A program made the translations under genes and the position numbers. Below, one piece after another: positions 44,381 through 53,458 of a DNA stretch of 64,000 bases. This DNA is from Oscillospiraceae bacterium (GTDB taxonomy: Bacteria > Bacillota > Clostridia > Oscillospirales > Oscillospiraceae): the NCBI GenBank assembly GCA_910575815.1, contig CAJTFN010000008.1, positions 62,001 to 126,000 of the forward strand. The letters run 5' to 3'. Below the pieces are notes generated by a model. That model saw only the letters and a list, made by a program, of their open reading frames with translations. It was not told where the DNA came from and made no database searches. How positions within the stretch are numbered: the first letter of the stretch is position 1; every line of letters begins with the position of its first letter.

Positions 44381-47300
44381 ATGGGTGCAAGACGGATCGC
44401 GGGCATCACGGTGGAGATCGGCGGCGATACCACAAAGCTGACCACCGCCCTCAAGGATGTGGACAAGGCCCTCTCCACCACCCAGAGCAGCCTCCGGGAT
44501 GTAAACAAACTGCTCAAGCTGGACCCAGGTAATATGGAGCTGCTGGCGCAAAAACACAGGCTGCTGGGTGAGGCGGTGTCTGAGACCAAGGAGAAACTGG
44601 CCACCCTCAAGACCGCTGCTGAACAGGCAAATTCCGCTCTTGCCAACGGGGAGATCACCCAATCGCAGTATGGCGCTCTCCAGCGGGAGATCATCGAAAC
44701 TGAACAGAAACTCAAGGATTTGGAGCGGCAGGCGGAAAATTCGTCTGTCGCTCTTCAAAAAATCGGTCAGGTGGGCGACAAGCTCCAAGCTGTGGGAGAT
44801 AAAGTGTCCGGGGTGGGCGAGACACTCACCAAGTCGGTCACCGCCCCGGTGGTGGGCCTTGGCACCGCCGCTGTCGCCACCGCCGCCAACTTCGAGTCCT
44901 CCATGTCCCAGGTGCAGGCCACCATGGGCATCACCAAGGACGCCATGTCCACGGTCAACGGCGAGAGCGTGAACACCATGGACACCCTCTCCGCCCTGGC
45001 AAAGCAGATGGGCAGCGAGACGGCCTTCTCCGCCAGCGAGTGTGCAGAGGCGTTAAATTACCTCGCTCTCGCGGGCTACAGCACTCAGGAAATGTGCGAT
45101 ACTCTCCCCACGGTGCTGAACCTCGCCGCCGCTGGCGGTATTGACCTGGCCTCGGCCTCCGACATGGTAACGGACGCCATGTCCGCCCTGGGCATGGGTA
45201 CGGACGAGGCCACCACGATGGTGGACCAGATGGCAAAGACCTCCTCCACCACAAATACATCGGTGGCCCAGCTTGGCGACGCCATCCTGACCATCGGTGC
45301 CACGGCGAAGTCCGTCAAAGGCGGCACCGCCGAATTGAACACCGCCCTCGGCATCCTCGCCAACAATGGCATCAAGGGGGCCGAGGGCGGTACACATTTG
45401 CGCAATGTCATTCTCTCCCTGCAAAATCCTACGGACAAAGCCGCAGCCAGCATGGAGCAGCTTGGCGTGGATGTGTACGACTCCGAGGGAAATATGCGTT
45501 CCCTCAACGATATCCTCGGCGACCTCAACCGAAGCATGGACGGCATGACCTCCGCCGAGAAATCCAACATCCTCGCCACCATCTTCAACAAGACCGACCT
45601 CGCCGCTGTCAACGCCCTCCTCGCCAACACCGGCGAGACCTGGGATGGCTTGCAGCAGTCCATCATCGAGAGCGGCGGCGCGGCCCAGCAGATGGCGGAC
45701 ACACAACTGGACAACCTCCAAGGCCAGCTCACCATTTTGAAGTCGGCTCTGGAGGGCCTCGCCATTTCCATCGGGGAGATTCTGCTCCCGGTCATAAAGA
45801 ACATCGTCAGCGGCATCCAAGGCTTTGTGGATTGGCTGAATAACCTGGACGAAGGCACCAAGCAGACCATCGTTACCATCGGCTTGATTGTTGCCGCTGT
45901 GGGGCCGGTCCTCATCGTCATTGGCAAGGTGATCTCTGCGGTCGGCACCATCCTTTCGGTGGTGTCCAAGATTGGCCCGGTCATCGGCGCGGTCAAGACT
46001 GCCGCCACCGGGCTATTTACCGTTTTGGCGGCAAACCCCATCGCCTTGGTGGTTGCTGCCATTGCCGCCCTCATCGCCATCTTCGTGGCGCGGTGGAACA
46101 ACTGCGAGGGTTTCCGGGAGTTCTGGATCGGGCTGTGGGAAGGCATCAAAGCTGCTGCCATCGCCGTGTGGGAGGCGCTGTCCTCCTTCTTCCAGGGAGC
46201 GTGGGAGACCATCGTCAATCTGGCCCGGACCATCTGGGGCGGCATCGGTGACTTCTTCTCCGGGTTGTGGCAGGCCATCTCCACCACAGCCCAGGCGGTG
46301 TGGAGCGCCATCAGGGAGTTCCTCTCCGGCCTGTGGACAGGCATCGTCAGCACCGCCCAAGCCATCTGGGGCGGCATCACCGAGTTCTTCTCTGGCCTCT
46401 GGGAAGGCATCCGCTCTGTGGCTGAGACTGTCTGGAACGCCATCAGCGGTTTTCTCTCCACTATTTGGACTGGCATCGTCAGCATTGCGCAAACCATCTG
46501 GAACGGCATCACCACCTTCTTCTCCGGCTTGTGGGAGGGAATCCGTTCCACAGCCGAGGCGGTGTGGAACGGGATCAGCACCTTCCTCTCCACTATCTGG
46601 ACGGCCATCTCCACGGCGACGCAGACCATTTGGAACGGCATCGCCACCTTCCTCTCCGGCCTCTGGACAACTATCTCCACCACGGCCCAAGCCGTGTGGA
46701 ACGGTATTCGTGATTTCCTATCCGGCATCTGGGAAGCCATCAAGGGTGTGTTCACAACTGCTCTGGAGGCCATCAAGACGGTGGTAACCGGGGCTTGGGA
46801 GGCCATCAAGAGCGTGGTCTCCACGGCGATGGAAGCACTCAAGACGGCTGTCACCACCGCTTGGGAAGCAATCAAAACCGCCATCTCCACAGCACTGGAG
46901 GCTATCAAGACCGCCGTGACCACAGCGTGGGAGGCTATCAAAACGGCGGTCACCACGGTCATGGAGGCCATCAAGACGGCAATCACCACGGCCTGGGGAG
47001 CTATCAAGACCGCTGTGCTGACGGTCATGGAGGCAGTGAAAACCGCCATCACCGCCGCTTGGGAGGCAATTAAAACCGCTGTTACCACGGTGGTCAATGC
47101 CATCAAAGATACAATTACCCAGGTCTGGGAGGCCATCAAGGAGGCCGTTTCCGGCATCATGGAGCGGCTGAAAGAGACCGTGGTCAACGCCTGGAACGCG
47201 CTGAAGGAGGCGGTGTCCAATGTGGTCAACGCAATCCGGGAGGCCGTCACCGGGGTGTTCTCCAAGCTGGCGGAGGGTGTGTCCAATGCCATGAAGAACG

Positions 47301-48589
47301 TCCTGGACGCGGTGAAGAACGGTTTCAACTTCGTCAAAGACCACATCCTTGGCCTGGGCAAGCAGGCGGTAAGCTGGGGCCGCGATCTTATCATGGGCAT
47401 CGTCAACGGCATCAAGGGGGCCATTGGCGCGGTGAAGGACGCTGTGGGGAATGTGGCAAGCACTATCAAGTCCTTCCTACACTTCTCCGTCCCGGACGAG
47501 GGACCGCTCACCGATTACGAGTCTTGGATGATTGAGCCGCTCCAAAAGCTGGGCGGGGCGATTTTGGGGCCGTTCGGCGGTATTGCCGGAAAGATTCTGC
47601 CCGTTGTCGGCGTGATCGGCCTGATTATTGCCGCCGTTCAGATATTCCGGGACCACTTGGACGACATACGGGCCGGGGTTGAAAAGGTATTCGGCCCGGC
47701 GGGGGTTGCCGTCTTTGACAATATCGTGGGCGTGATTACCAACATAGGCAACACGATCAAGGGTATTTTCAGCGACGGGAACCTTGCAAGCGCGCGTGAA
47801 TTCATCAACGGAATTTTCGGCGAACAGGGCGTTGCCGTGTTCGACACGTTCGTTTCTATCATGCAGACGGTGGGCGGCGTGATCGGACAGTTTATTTCGT
47901 TCATTGACACCAGCGTAAAACCGATTATTGAAGAACTGTTCGCGTTCATCGTTACGACCGTACTTCCGCAAATCGCGCAGACCTTTGTTGAATGGGGACC
48001 CACGATCATGGGGGTTATTCAAAGCATTTGGGAAATCTTTCAAACGGTGGCAACCGCCGTCATGGGGATAATTCAAGCCCTTATGCCTACGATTCAAGGG
48101 TTGATCGGAACAGGACTTGAAACCATTAAAACCGTGATCGGCGGCGTACTGACCGCAATTCAGGGCCTTTTGAACGTGTTTGCCGGGATTTTTACCGGCG
48201 ATTGGTCCCGCGTTTGGGAGGGCGTAAAAGGCATTTTCTCCGGCGTTTGGGAAGCGATCAAGGGCATTGCAAAGGGCGCAATGAACGGAATTATCGACAT
48301 TATAAACGGGTTGATTGGAGGGCTGAACAAGCTAAAAATTCCCGATTGGGTCCCCGGTGTTGGCGGAAAGGGTATCAACATTCCGTTGATTCCGAAATTC
48401 GCAAAAGGCACGCCCCGGACACCTGACACGTTCATAGCGGGCGAAAAGGGCGCGGAACTTATCACCAACGCCCGGAACCGAACTGTTTTCAAGGCGGCGG
48501 AAACCGGGCAGATTTTCACGAACCTTGCAGGAATGGCAAAGACCCTGACGGGCAAAACGGCGTTCCTGATATTGGGGCCGACGGCATGA
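44381..48589 (+). CDS. Tape measure protein, apparently chimeric
   Basis: 1402 residues. The N-terminus is coiled coil (GDTTKLTTALKDVDKALST), followed by the PhageMin_Tail/TP901 core (SEKSNILATIFNKTDLAAVN), membrane segments, and long Trp-rich repeats (IWGGITEFFSGLWEGIRS-like units, then AIKTAVTTAWEAIKTAV-like units). After about 47,530 (LTDYESWM) codon style and repeat style change and the rest looks like the interior and end of another phage's tape measure. It sets tail length and takes part in DNA ejection. The downstream distal-tail and receptor genes are absent. Confidence 0.85.
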   Translation: MGARRIAGITVEIGGDTTKLTTALKDVDKALSTTQSSLRDVNKLLKLDPGNMELLAQKHRLLGEAVSETKEKLATLKTAAEQANSALANGEITQSQYGALQREIIETEQKLKDLERQAENSSVALQKIGQVGDKLQAVGDKVSGVGETLTKSVTAPVVGLGTAAVATAANFESSMSQVQATMGITKDAMSTVNGESVNTMDTLSALAKQMGSETAFSASECAEALNYLALAGYSTQEMCDTLPTVLNLAAAGGIDLASASDMVTDAMSALGMGTDEATTMVDQMAKTSSTTNTSVAQLGDAILTIGATAKSVKGGTAELNTALGILANNGIKGAEGGTHLRNVILSLQNPTDKAAASMEQLGVDVYDSEGNMRSLNDILGDLNRSMDGMTSAEKSNILATIFNKTDLAAVNALLANTGETWDGLQQSIIESGGAAQQMADTQLDNLQGQLTILKSALEGLAISIGEILLPVIKNIVSGIQGFVDWLNNLDEGTKQTIVTIGLIVAAVGPVLIVIGKVISAVGTILSVVSKIGPVIGAVKTAATGLFTVLAANPIALVVAAIAALIAIFVARWNNCEGFREFWIGLWEGIKAAAIAVWEALSSFFQGAWETIVNLARTIWGGIGDFFSGLWQAISTTAQAVWSAIREFLSGLWTGIVSTAQAIWGGITEFFSGLWEGIRSVAETVWNAISGFLSTIWTGIVSIAQTIWNGITTFFSGLWEGIRSTAEAVWNGISTFLSTIWTAISTATQTIWNGIATFLSGLWTTISTTAQAVWNGIRDFLSGIWEAIKGVFTTALEAIKTVVTGAWEAIKSVVSTAMEALKTAVTTAWEAIKTAISTALEAIKTAVTTAWEAIKTAVTTVMEAIKTAITTAWGAIKTAVLTVMEAVKTAITAAWEAIKTAVTTVVNAIKDTITQVWEAIKEAVSGIMERLKETVVNAWNALKEAVSNVVNAIREAVTGVFSKLAEGVSNAMKNVLDAVKNGFNFVKDHILGLGKQAVSWGRDLIMGIVNGIKGAIGAVKDAVGNVASTIKSFLHFSVPDEGPLTDYESWMIEPLQKLGGAILGPFGGIAGKILPVVGVIGLIIAAVQIFRDHLDDIRAGVEKVFGPAGVAVFDNIVGVITNIGNTIKGIFSDGNLASAREFINGIFGEQGVAVFDTFVSIMQTVGGVIGQFISFIDTSVKPIIEELFAFIVTTVLPQIAQTFVEWGPTIMGVIQSIWEIFQTVATAVMGIIQALMPTIQGLIGTGLETIKTVIGGVLTAIQGLLNVFAGIFTGDWSRVWEGVKGIFSGVWEAIKGIAKGAMNGIIDIINGLIGGLNKLKIPDWVPGVGGKGINIPLIPKFAKGTPRTPDTFIAGEKGAELITNARNRTVFKAAETGQIFTNLAGMAKTLTGKTAFLILGPTA

Positions 48590-49332
48590 TTAAAGTTTGC
48601 AAGGACGTTTCAACCGATTTCAGGAAGATCGTTCCGGGGGAAGCTGTCTGGCTGAAAGGTCATATCGGCGTTTACATCGGCGGCGGAAAGGTGATCGAAT
48701 GTTCGCCCGCTTTCCTGAACCGTGTTCAAGTGACGGCGTGCCTGAATATCGGAGAAATTGCCGGTATGAATGGGCGGGAATGGACGAAACACGGAAAGTT
48801 GCCGTATATCACCTATGACATGGCGGCGGAAACGCCAGCAGGGAGCGCCACAGCGCCCGCAGGACGGCCCGGAACGTCCGGGGGGTCCTCCGATACCTCC
48901 GCGCCGCTGGCGTTCAGCGTGGGCGACGTGGTGCGGTTTACGGGGTCCAAACACTACACCAGCGCAAACGCGGCGACCGGCCCCGCCTGCAAACCGGGAA
49001 CGGCAAGAGTAATCGGGACATACAAGGGAAAACACCCGTACCAGCTTAAAGCGGAACCCGGCGGCGGGTCCACGGTTTACGGCTGGGTTGACGCGGCGGA
49101 CGTGCAAGCCGTCGGCGGGACCTCCGCCGGGAGCGGAGCCGCGGCGAAAATGCGCGTCGGCGCGCGGGTCTGGTATTCCGGCCCCCTGTTCCGGGACAGC
49201 AACGGAAACGGGCAGGGAAAGACCGTGAACGGCGCGTTCACGGTGAAATATTACTATCCGGGCCGCAAGTGCGGCGTACACATTGACGGGCTGGGCTGGG
49301 TCCCTGAATCCGCCTGTTCCGTCATCGGCTGA
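48586..49332 (+). CDS. NlpC/P60-type lysin remnant with two SH3-like domains
   Basis: 248 residues. GEAVWLKGHIGVYIGGGKVIEC is the second half of a phage NlpC/P60 amidase-endopeptidase domain with its catalytic His (GH) present. The half with the catalytic cysteine is missing. Two SH3-like wall-binding repeats follow (SVGDVVRFTGSKHYTS and VGARVWYSGPLFRDSNG regions). In the same frame upstream the DNA still reads PDIGADG, so part of the gene continues into the tape-measure end. As it stands it is probably not an active hydrolase. Confidence 0.65.
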   Translation: MIKVCKDVSTDFRKIVPGEAVWLKGHIGVYIGGGKVIECSPAFLNRVQVTACLNIGEIAGMNGREWTKHGKLPYITYDMAAETPAGSATAPAGRPGTSGGSSDTSAPLAFSVGDVVRFTGSKHYTSANAATGPACKPGTARVIGTYKGKHPYQLKAEPGGGSTVYGWVDAADVQAVGGTSAGSGAAAKMRVGARVWYSGPLFRDSNGNGQGKTVNGAFTVKYYYPGRKCGVHIDGLGWVPESACSVIG

Positions 49333-49346
49333 AAGGAGAAAGCGAC

Positions 49347-49769
49347 ATGAAGATTATTGCGTTTCTGCTGGCGAATTGGGACAGTGTGCTGGTTGTCCTT
49401 GCGTTCCTTGCCCTGATCGTCGTTCTTATCAAGCGCGGCGAAACGGCGGTTCTGAACCGAATTCTTTTCGGCCTTGTGACAAAGGCAGAAAAGGAATTCG
49501 GCGGTGGAACGGGCAAGTTGAAGCTTGCCGCCGTGTCCGATTGGATTTATCAGAGAATCCCCGCGGTGCTGAAACTGCTTTTCAGCGAAAAGGATATTGA
49601 AAAGCTGATCGAGAGCGCGCTGGAGGAAGCAAAAAAGGCGTGGGGGACGAATGGCAATATTGCGGCATACATTGAACCGGAATACGTTGTTCACATGACC
49701 CCGGCGGAAGCGGACGAAATCGCCGCAAAGCTGAACGCCGAACCCGGAACCATTTTGCCGGAACCCTGA
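49347..49769 (+). CDS. Phage holin, LLH/holin-6-like
   Basis: 140 residues with one strong N-terminal membrane segment (SVLVVLAFLALIVVLI), then amphipathic helices with RIPAVLKLLFSEKDIEKLIE, typical of long LLH-type holins. It would form the membrane lesion for lysis next to the lysin gene. AAAGGAG precedes the ATG; a terminator follows. Confidence 0.8.
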   Translation: MKIIAFLLANWDSVLVVLAFLALIVVLIKRGETAVLNRILFGLVTKAEKEFGGGTGKLKLAAVSDWIYQRIPAVLKLLFSEKDIEKLIESALEEAKKAWGTNGNIAAYIEPEYVVHMTPAEADEIAAKLNAEPGTILPEP

Positions 49770-49798
49770 AAATAAACTTGTCCGATTCGGACAGAATG

Positions 49799-49833
49799 AA
49801 AGCCCGCCGGGATTCGCCCCGGCGGGCTTTTTG
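49799..49833. terminator. Bidirectional terminator after holin
   Basis: AAAGCCCGCCGGG with CCCGGCGGGCTTTTT; it separates the lysis genes from the minus-strand small genes. Confidence 0.88.
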
Positions 49834-49835
49834 TG

Positions 49836-50087
49836 TTATATGGCGGATTCGACCCACCTTTTTCCGTTCCAGCAAATGCGGATTGTGCCTTGCGGAGAAA
49901 CAAACGGGGGAAGCGTGACACTTTCGGCGGACCATAAGACGCGATCACCGGAACGGAACGGTTGCATTTCAAAATTGGAATGTGCGTCTGAATGCGTATG
50001 AAACCTTTTGCCGCGCTTTAATACGTCCGCGTAATCATAGCCGCTTGGGGTTGTGCGGTAACGGTTGATTGTTCGTCTTGCGCCCAT
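49836..50087 (-). CDS. Small hypothetical protein
   Basis: 83 residues, basic and strand-rich, with TTPSGYDYADVLKRGKRF and GTIRICWNGKRWVESA. GGTGGC precedes the ATG. It is the second gene of the unit controlled by the operator-promoter at 50597. No family recognised. Confidence 0.5.
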   Translation of the reverse strand: MGARRTINRYRTTPSGYDYADVLKRGKRFHTHSDAHSNFEMQPFRSGDRVLWSAESVTLPPFVSPQGTIRICWNGKRWVESAI

Positions 50088-50144
50088 TTTGAAGCCACCT
50101 TTCTATATTGGAGCGGGCGGCGGTTTGCGCCGCCCGCCTGTATG

Positions 50145-50558
50145 TTATGCGCTGACCGTGGACACGTCCAGCCGGTATGTCGCGTCAATCACCTTTTGCC
50201 GGATTGCCGCATTCTGCTTCACGCCCCGTTCGAGCGTCGCCCGGACACCGGCGGGGGCAAGGGAAAGGCCGTAAGCAATCAAGCAATCTTCCGCAGATTT
50301 CAGATCGTCGCGGGCGGCGTTCAGCGCGCTTTCCAGACCGGCGGCGACGATCAGTGCGGAACACTCTTCATTCGCCTTTTCAAAAGCCGCGTCATCATCC
50401 ATACACCACAGGAAATCAGGGGTGGAGCCGTCCGGGTTCACAATGCCTTTGTCGGCAATGTACTTCTTTTCGATTTTCTCTTGCTGGAATTCGATTTCCT
50501 GAACGCGGGCTTTTGCGATCATGTATGCGCGCTGGGCGTTGTTCATTGTCTTTTTCAT
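50145..50558 (-). CDS. Small helical hypothetical protein
   Basis: 137 residues with a long helical N-terminal half (NNAQRAYMIAKARVQEIEF), acidic centre and an SLAPAGVRATLERGVKQNA segment near the C-terminus. It recalls small phage proteins found with anti-restriction or host-takeover genes, but no family can be assigned. ACGGAGG precedes the ATG. Confidence 0.5.
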   Translation of the reverse strand: MKKTMNNAQRAYMIAKARVQEIEFQQEKIEKKYIADKGIVNPDGSTPDFLWCMDDDAAFEKANEECSALIVAAGLESALNAARDDLKSAEDCLIAYGLSLAPAGVRATLERGVKQNAAIRQKVIDATYRLDVSTVSA

Positions 50559-50596
50559 TTTGATTACCTCCGTTTGTTTCGTTCTTTGTGATTATA

Positions 50597-50625
50597 ATTA
50601 TACTCACGTGAGTATGAAAAGTCAA
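50597..50625 (-). promoter_or_regulatory. Promoter with embedded palindromic operator, copy 1
   Basis: On the minus strand TTGACT, 17-bp spacer, TATAAT. The spacer contains the perfect 16-bp palindrome ATACTCACGTGAGTAT (50600-50615). It drives the genes at 50145 and 49836. Confidence 0.8.
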
Positions 50626-50683
50626 GGGGTTTTTGAAAATTTTTTAGAAAAATTTGCGCCGGGAAGAAAACCCGGCGCAACGA

Positions 50684-51007
50684 TCAATCGGTGCTTTCGA
50701 TCAGACGCATAACACGAATGACAAGATCGGATTCAGAGCCGCCGACATGATCGGCATACCGGCCCAGCGTGTGAAGCAAGCGCGATTTATACGCGTCAAC
50801 TTCCGTCGGAATCCTGACCCCGTATTTCTGTTCGTAACAATCACGGCAAAGGAACGGCGCGCTGGCGGTGATTGCGCCGTTGCTTTCGTCGGTATATTGG
50901 TACGCCCGGCAACTGCAAAGGGATTTTCCGCAAGAATCACAGCGCCCGGAAAATTTGCGGGAGCGGGTGCGGGCCGTCCGGGTTGTGCGGTGTGGATGTT
51001 GGGACAT
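50684..51007 (-). CDS. Small cysteine-rich protein, probable zinc binder
   Basis: 107 residues. CDSCGKSLCSC and CRDCYEQKYG give a treble-clef or zinc-finger-like array, followed by a helical tail (DAYKSRLLHTLGRYADHV). AAAGGGGGCGG precedes the ATG. Third gene of the minus-strand unit starting at 51840. Confidence 0.55.
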   Translation of the reverse strand: MSQHPHRTTRTARTRSRKFSGRCDSCGKSLCSCRAYQYTDESNGAITASAPFLCRDCYEQKYGVRIPTEVDAYKSRLLHTLGRYADHVGGSESDLVIRVMRLIESTD

Positions 51008-51022
51008 AAAGCACCGCCCCCT

Positions 51023-51220
51023 TTACAGTTTTTCAACGGCAGTAAAAACGCCGTCATGATCTGACTGGAACGAATAGCCGGGGAAGATTTCGCCGGGAGC
51101 ATAGAACCGAACGCCGTATGTCCCGAAACGTTCGGACCGGAAAATCCACGCTTCAAGGCCGTTCACCGCGCGGGGAATTCGTACACTTTCCGCCCGGCAC
51201 TCTTCAACAGATTTACACAT
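51023..51220 (-). CDS. Small hypothetical protein
   Basis: 65 residues (MCKSVEECRAESVRI ... FGTYGVRFYAPGEIF ... GVFTAVEKL). ATGGAGG precedes the ATG. It lies between two genes of the same strand. No family recognised. Confidence 0.5.
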   Translation of the reverse strand: MCKSVEECRAESVRIPRAVNGLEAWIFRSERFGTYGVRFYAPGEIFPGYSFQSDHDGVFTAVEKL

Positions 51221-51279
51221 TTTCAAAACCTCCATTCTTTCATAGGAGGGGCGGCGGGAGCCGCCGCCCCGGTCAAGTA

Positions 51280-51840
51280 TCAGCAGACGAACACGCCCAG
51301 CGGGGAGCCGTTCGCGGACCGCCAGCCGCGGCGGTGAATGTCGGACAGGCGGACCCGTTCGGGCCGGTCCGGGTTGTAGTCCCAGCGGACAAGGGCGAAC
51401 ACGCCGCCGCGGAGAACTACGCCGTCGGGAACATCGACGAAACCGACAACCGTCCCCGTTTCGAGCGGGAAGCAGGCCCCGCAATTCCGTTCGACGGGCT
51501 GACCGATCATCACGATCACGGAACCGTCGTCGGCGGGCTGGGAGATCGTCACGATCTTAGAGGGGGCCGCGTCCTCCGCGGCTGGAGCGGCGGCGGATTC
51601 CTCCGCGGGTTCTTCCGGCTGAACCTCACGTTCGGCGCGGAAAACCGGGGCCATAGAATAGCGATAAGGAATGATATATTCGCCGCGTTCGTCGCTGAAC
51701 AGCTTTGTCCGGCGGGTTTTGCCGTTCCGCTCAAACGTCACGGTTTTGTCGGTGCGCTTCACGATCTTGATGGTGAAAACGCAGTTGTGGTCACAGGCGC
51801 TGGTATCGAAATATTCCTTGCCGATTTCAAACTTTTTCAT
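51280..51840 (-). CDS. Hypothetical protein with acidic linker
   Basis: 186 residues: an N-terminal beta domain (MKKFEIGKEYFDTSACDHNC, IVKRTDKTVTFERNGKTRRTK), an Ala/Glu-rich linker (~75-95) and a second strand-rich domain. The first domain occurs alone in many Firmicute mobile elements. Start at 51840 chosen from GGAGGTAG. It is the first gene behind the operator-promoter at 51987. Confidence 0.55.
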   Translation of the reverse strand: MKKFEIGKEYFDTSACDHNCVFTIKIVKRTDKTVTFERNGKTRRTKLFSDERGEYIIPYRYSMAPVFRAEREVQPEEPAEESAAAPAAEDAAPSKIVTISQPADDGSVIVMIGQPVERNCGACFPLETGTVVGFVDVPDGVVLRGGVFALVRWDYNPDRPERVRLSDIHRRGWRSANGSPLGVFVC

Positions 51841-51986
51841 TTTGACTACCTCCATATATTAAACGAAATGTTGAAGTTACTTTGTACCGTGTCGGCCCCC
51901 TTTTCGTGTCGGCCCGTAAGGTTGGCCGTTGCCGAACTTTACGCCCCGGCAACCGGGCGGCTTGTGTTTTGCTCTTTCTGATTATA

Positions 51987-52015
51987 ATTATACTCACGTG
52001 AGTATAAAAAGTCAA
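51987..52015 (-). promoter_or_regulatory. Promoter with embedded palindromic operator, copy 2
   Basis: On the minus strand TTGACT-N17-TATAAT with ATACTCACGTGAGTAT (51990-52005) in the spacer, the same architecture as at 50597. Confidence 0.8.
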
Positions 52016-52034
52016 CGGTGAATGTTGCACAAAA

Positions 52035-52095
52035 ATACTCACGTGAGATTGTGCAGAATTTCATACTTGCGTGAGTATTGAAAAGGTGCTATAAT
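52035..52095 (+). promoter_or_regulatory. Promoter with two operator copies (3 and 4) for the RHH-like gene
   Basis: ATACTCACGTGAGATT (52035-52050) lies inside a larger TTGCACA/TGTGCA dyad, and ATACTTGCGTGAGTAT (52063-52078) overlaps the -35 box. TTGCGT (52067-52072), 17 bp and TATAAT (52090-52095) form the promoter of the gene at 52125. Confidence 0.75.
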
Positions 52096-52124
52096 CAAGA
52101 AACAACCAAAAGGAGGGGATGGAA

Positions 52125-52334
52125 ATGGAAAAAAAGAAGTACGCAAGCAACACCCGCGCAAAAAATAAGTGGAACGCGGAGAATTACGACAGACTTTACC
52201 CATATGTAAAAAAAGGGAAAAAAGAAATTTATCTTGCGGCGGCGAAGGCGGCGGGAATGTCTTTGAATGAGTGGCTGGAAAAGACCCTTGACGCGGCGGC
52301 AGGAATCGGGGAGAATTGGGGGGAACAGGCGTGA
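52125..52334 (+). CDS. Ribbon-helix-helix-like small protein
   Basis: 69 residues: NRLYPYVKKGKKEIYLAA-type strand and helices (AKNKWNAENYDRLYPYVK, AAKAAGMSLNEWLEKTLDA), the layout of Arc/MetJ-type RHH repressors common in Firmicute elements. Two operator copies sit in its promoter, so it is a candidate autoregulator of the whole palindrome set. AGGAGGGG precedes the second ATG (52125), preferred over 52119. Confidence 0.65.
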   Translation: MEKKKYASNTRAKNKWNAENYDRLYPYVKKGKKEIYLAAAKAAGMSLNEWLEKTLDAAAGIGENWGEQA

Positions 52335-52615
52335 ACGAATGCAAAGTGACCTTTCACCCGGTTTTTGCGGAAGCCGTCAAGAAAGCGGCGGAGCTGGACG
52401 AAGAGCGGACACGGCTTCAAACGGTCATGGAAAACGAAACGTTCGAGCGGGTCCGGGGAATCATAGAAGCGCAACCGGCAAGAAAGCGGGCCGCGTTCTA
52501 TTGGACCATCTATGAAGCAACGTGCGCCGGGCAGAACTTTTCCCGCGTAGAATCGCTGGAAGATATAGCGGACATATACGCCCGGTTTATCATCGGGCAG
52601 GCGTTTGAGAAATAA
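52331..52615 (+). CDS. Hypothetical helical protein in operon with RHH gene
   Basis: 94 residues from a GTG overlapping the RHH stop (GTGA). Helical throughout (VFAEAVKKAAELDEERTRL, ARKRAAFYWTIYEATCAG). No family recognised. A terminator follows. Confidence 0.55.
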   Translation: MNECKVTFHPVFAEAVKKAAELDEERTRLQTVMENETFERVRGIIEAQPARKRAAFYWTIYEATCAGQNFSRVESLEDIADIYARFIIGQAFEK

Positions 52616-52618
52616 AAG

Positions 52619-52648
52619 AAAGCGGCGGGCATTGCGCCCGCCGCTTTT
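52619..52648. terminator. Bidirectional terminator
   Basis: The stem AAAGCGGCGGGC pairs with GCCCGCCGCTTT, between convergent genes. Confidence 0.85.
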
Positions 52649-52660
52649 GCTATATGAAGA

Positions 52661-53374
52661 TCATTCGCCCGGTTCGTAAGTATAACCGCCGCTTTCGTCA
52701 AGCGTGATCGTTCCGGCGACTTCCAAAATTCCGCCGTCCGCGTCCTGCTTCCCGTATTGAGCCACGTAGTACATGGAGCCGGGGAAGCAAATTCCGGTCC
52801 CGTCGTCGCAGATAATCGCCACCCAGTTGTAACCGCTGTCTTTTACGACGGTTTCGGCGAAATCTTTATATTGTTCAGCCGTGACAGATTCAAGCTGGCC
52901 TTTGTTGATTTCAATATACGCATATTCGCCGATCTTTTCGCCGGTCCCGCTTTCAACGTCTTTTACAATCAGGGCGCAGGCCGTCAAGGGGTTATCATCG
53001 GCGGGAGTGTCGGGAGCCGGGTACAGTGTTTCGCCGCCCTTGTCCACGCGGTCAACAACGCCGTTCGTGTAATATACGTCGTATGTACTGAAACCGCTGG
53101 AAACGGTGCAATGTCCGTCGTCGCCTTGTTTGCGTGTCACGTTGGAAACCTTGCTGTCCATTCCGCAGGAAATGAGGACGAGAAAAACGTCGTCGGCCTG
53201 TTCGGGGGTGATTGCCATACCGGACGCAAGGGAAGATTGGGAATCCCGGTAGAAATCGTATGCGGCGGACAATTCGCCGGATTTAGGGGTATCATAGTCA
53301 ACCACAGCACCGCCGCAGGCGGCAAGGGATAAAACCAGCGCCGCCAAAAGAACAAAGAAAAGAAATCGCTTCAT
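52661..53374 (-). CDS. Phage-borne lipoprotein
   Basis: 237 residues. MKRFLFFVLLAALVLSLAAC is a classical type II signal peptide; Cys20 would be lipidated. The exported part is acidic with no recognised domain. A lipoprotein carried by a phage often has a lysogenic-conversion or superinfection-exclusion role; here that is only an inference. No operator copy precedes it. Confidence 0.65.
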   Translation of the reverse strand: MKRFLFFVLLAALVLSLAACGGAVVDYDTPKSGELSAAYDFYRDSQSSLASGMAITPEQADDVFLVLISCGMDSKVSNVTRKQGDDGHCTVSSGFSTYDVYYTNGVVDRVDKGGETLYPAPDTPADDNPLTACALIVKDVESGTGEKIGEYAYIEINKGQLESVTAEQYKDFAETVVKDSGYNWVAIICDDGTGICFPGSMYYVAQYGKQDADGGILEVAGTITLDESGGYTYEPGE

Positions 53375-53458
53375 GTGAAATCCTCCATTCCGCCGCCCAC
53401 GTTCCGCGGGCGGGCTTTTGTTTTTAAGGGCCGGACCGCGCGGGACCCGCTGGCGTTC

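Noticed and set aside
46200-47100. Tandem DNA repeats as a possible CRISPR or satellite
   Set aside because: The repeats are in frame and encode the Trp-rich and AIKTA units of the tape measure protein; there are no unique spacers.
45085-47511. 808-codon minus-strand frame rich in Met/Ala/Ser
   Set aside because: Mirror of the repetitive tape measure gene; repeats make long antisense frames.
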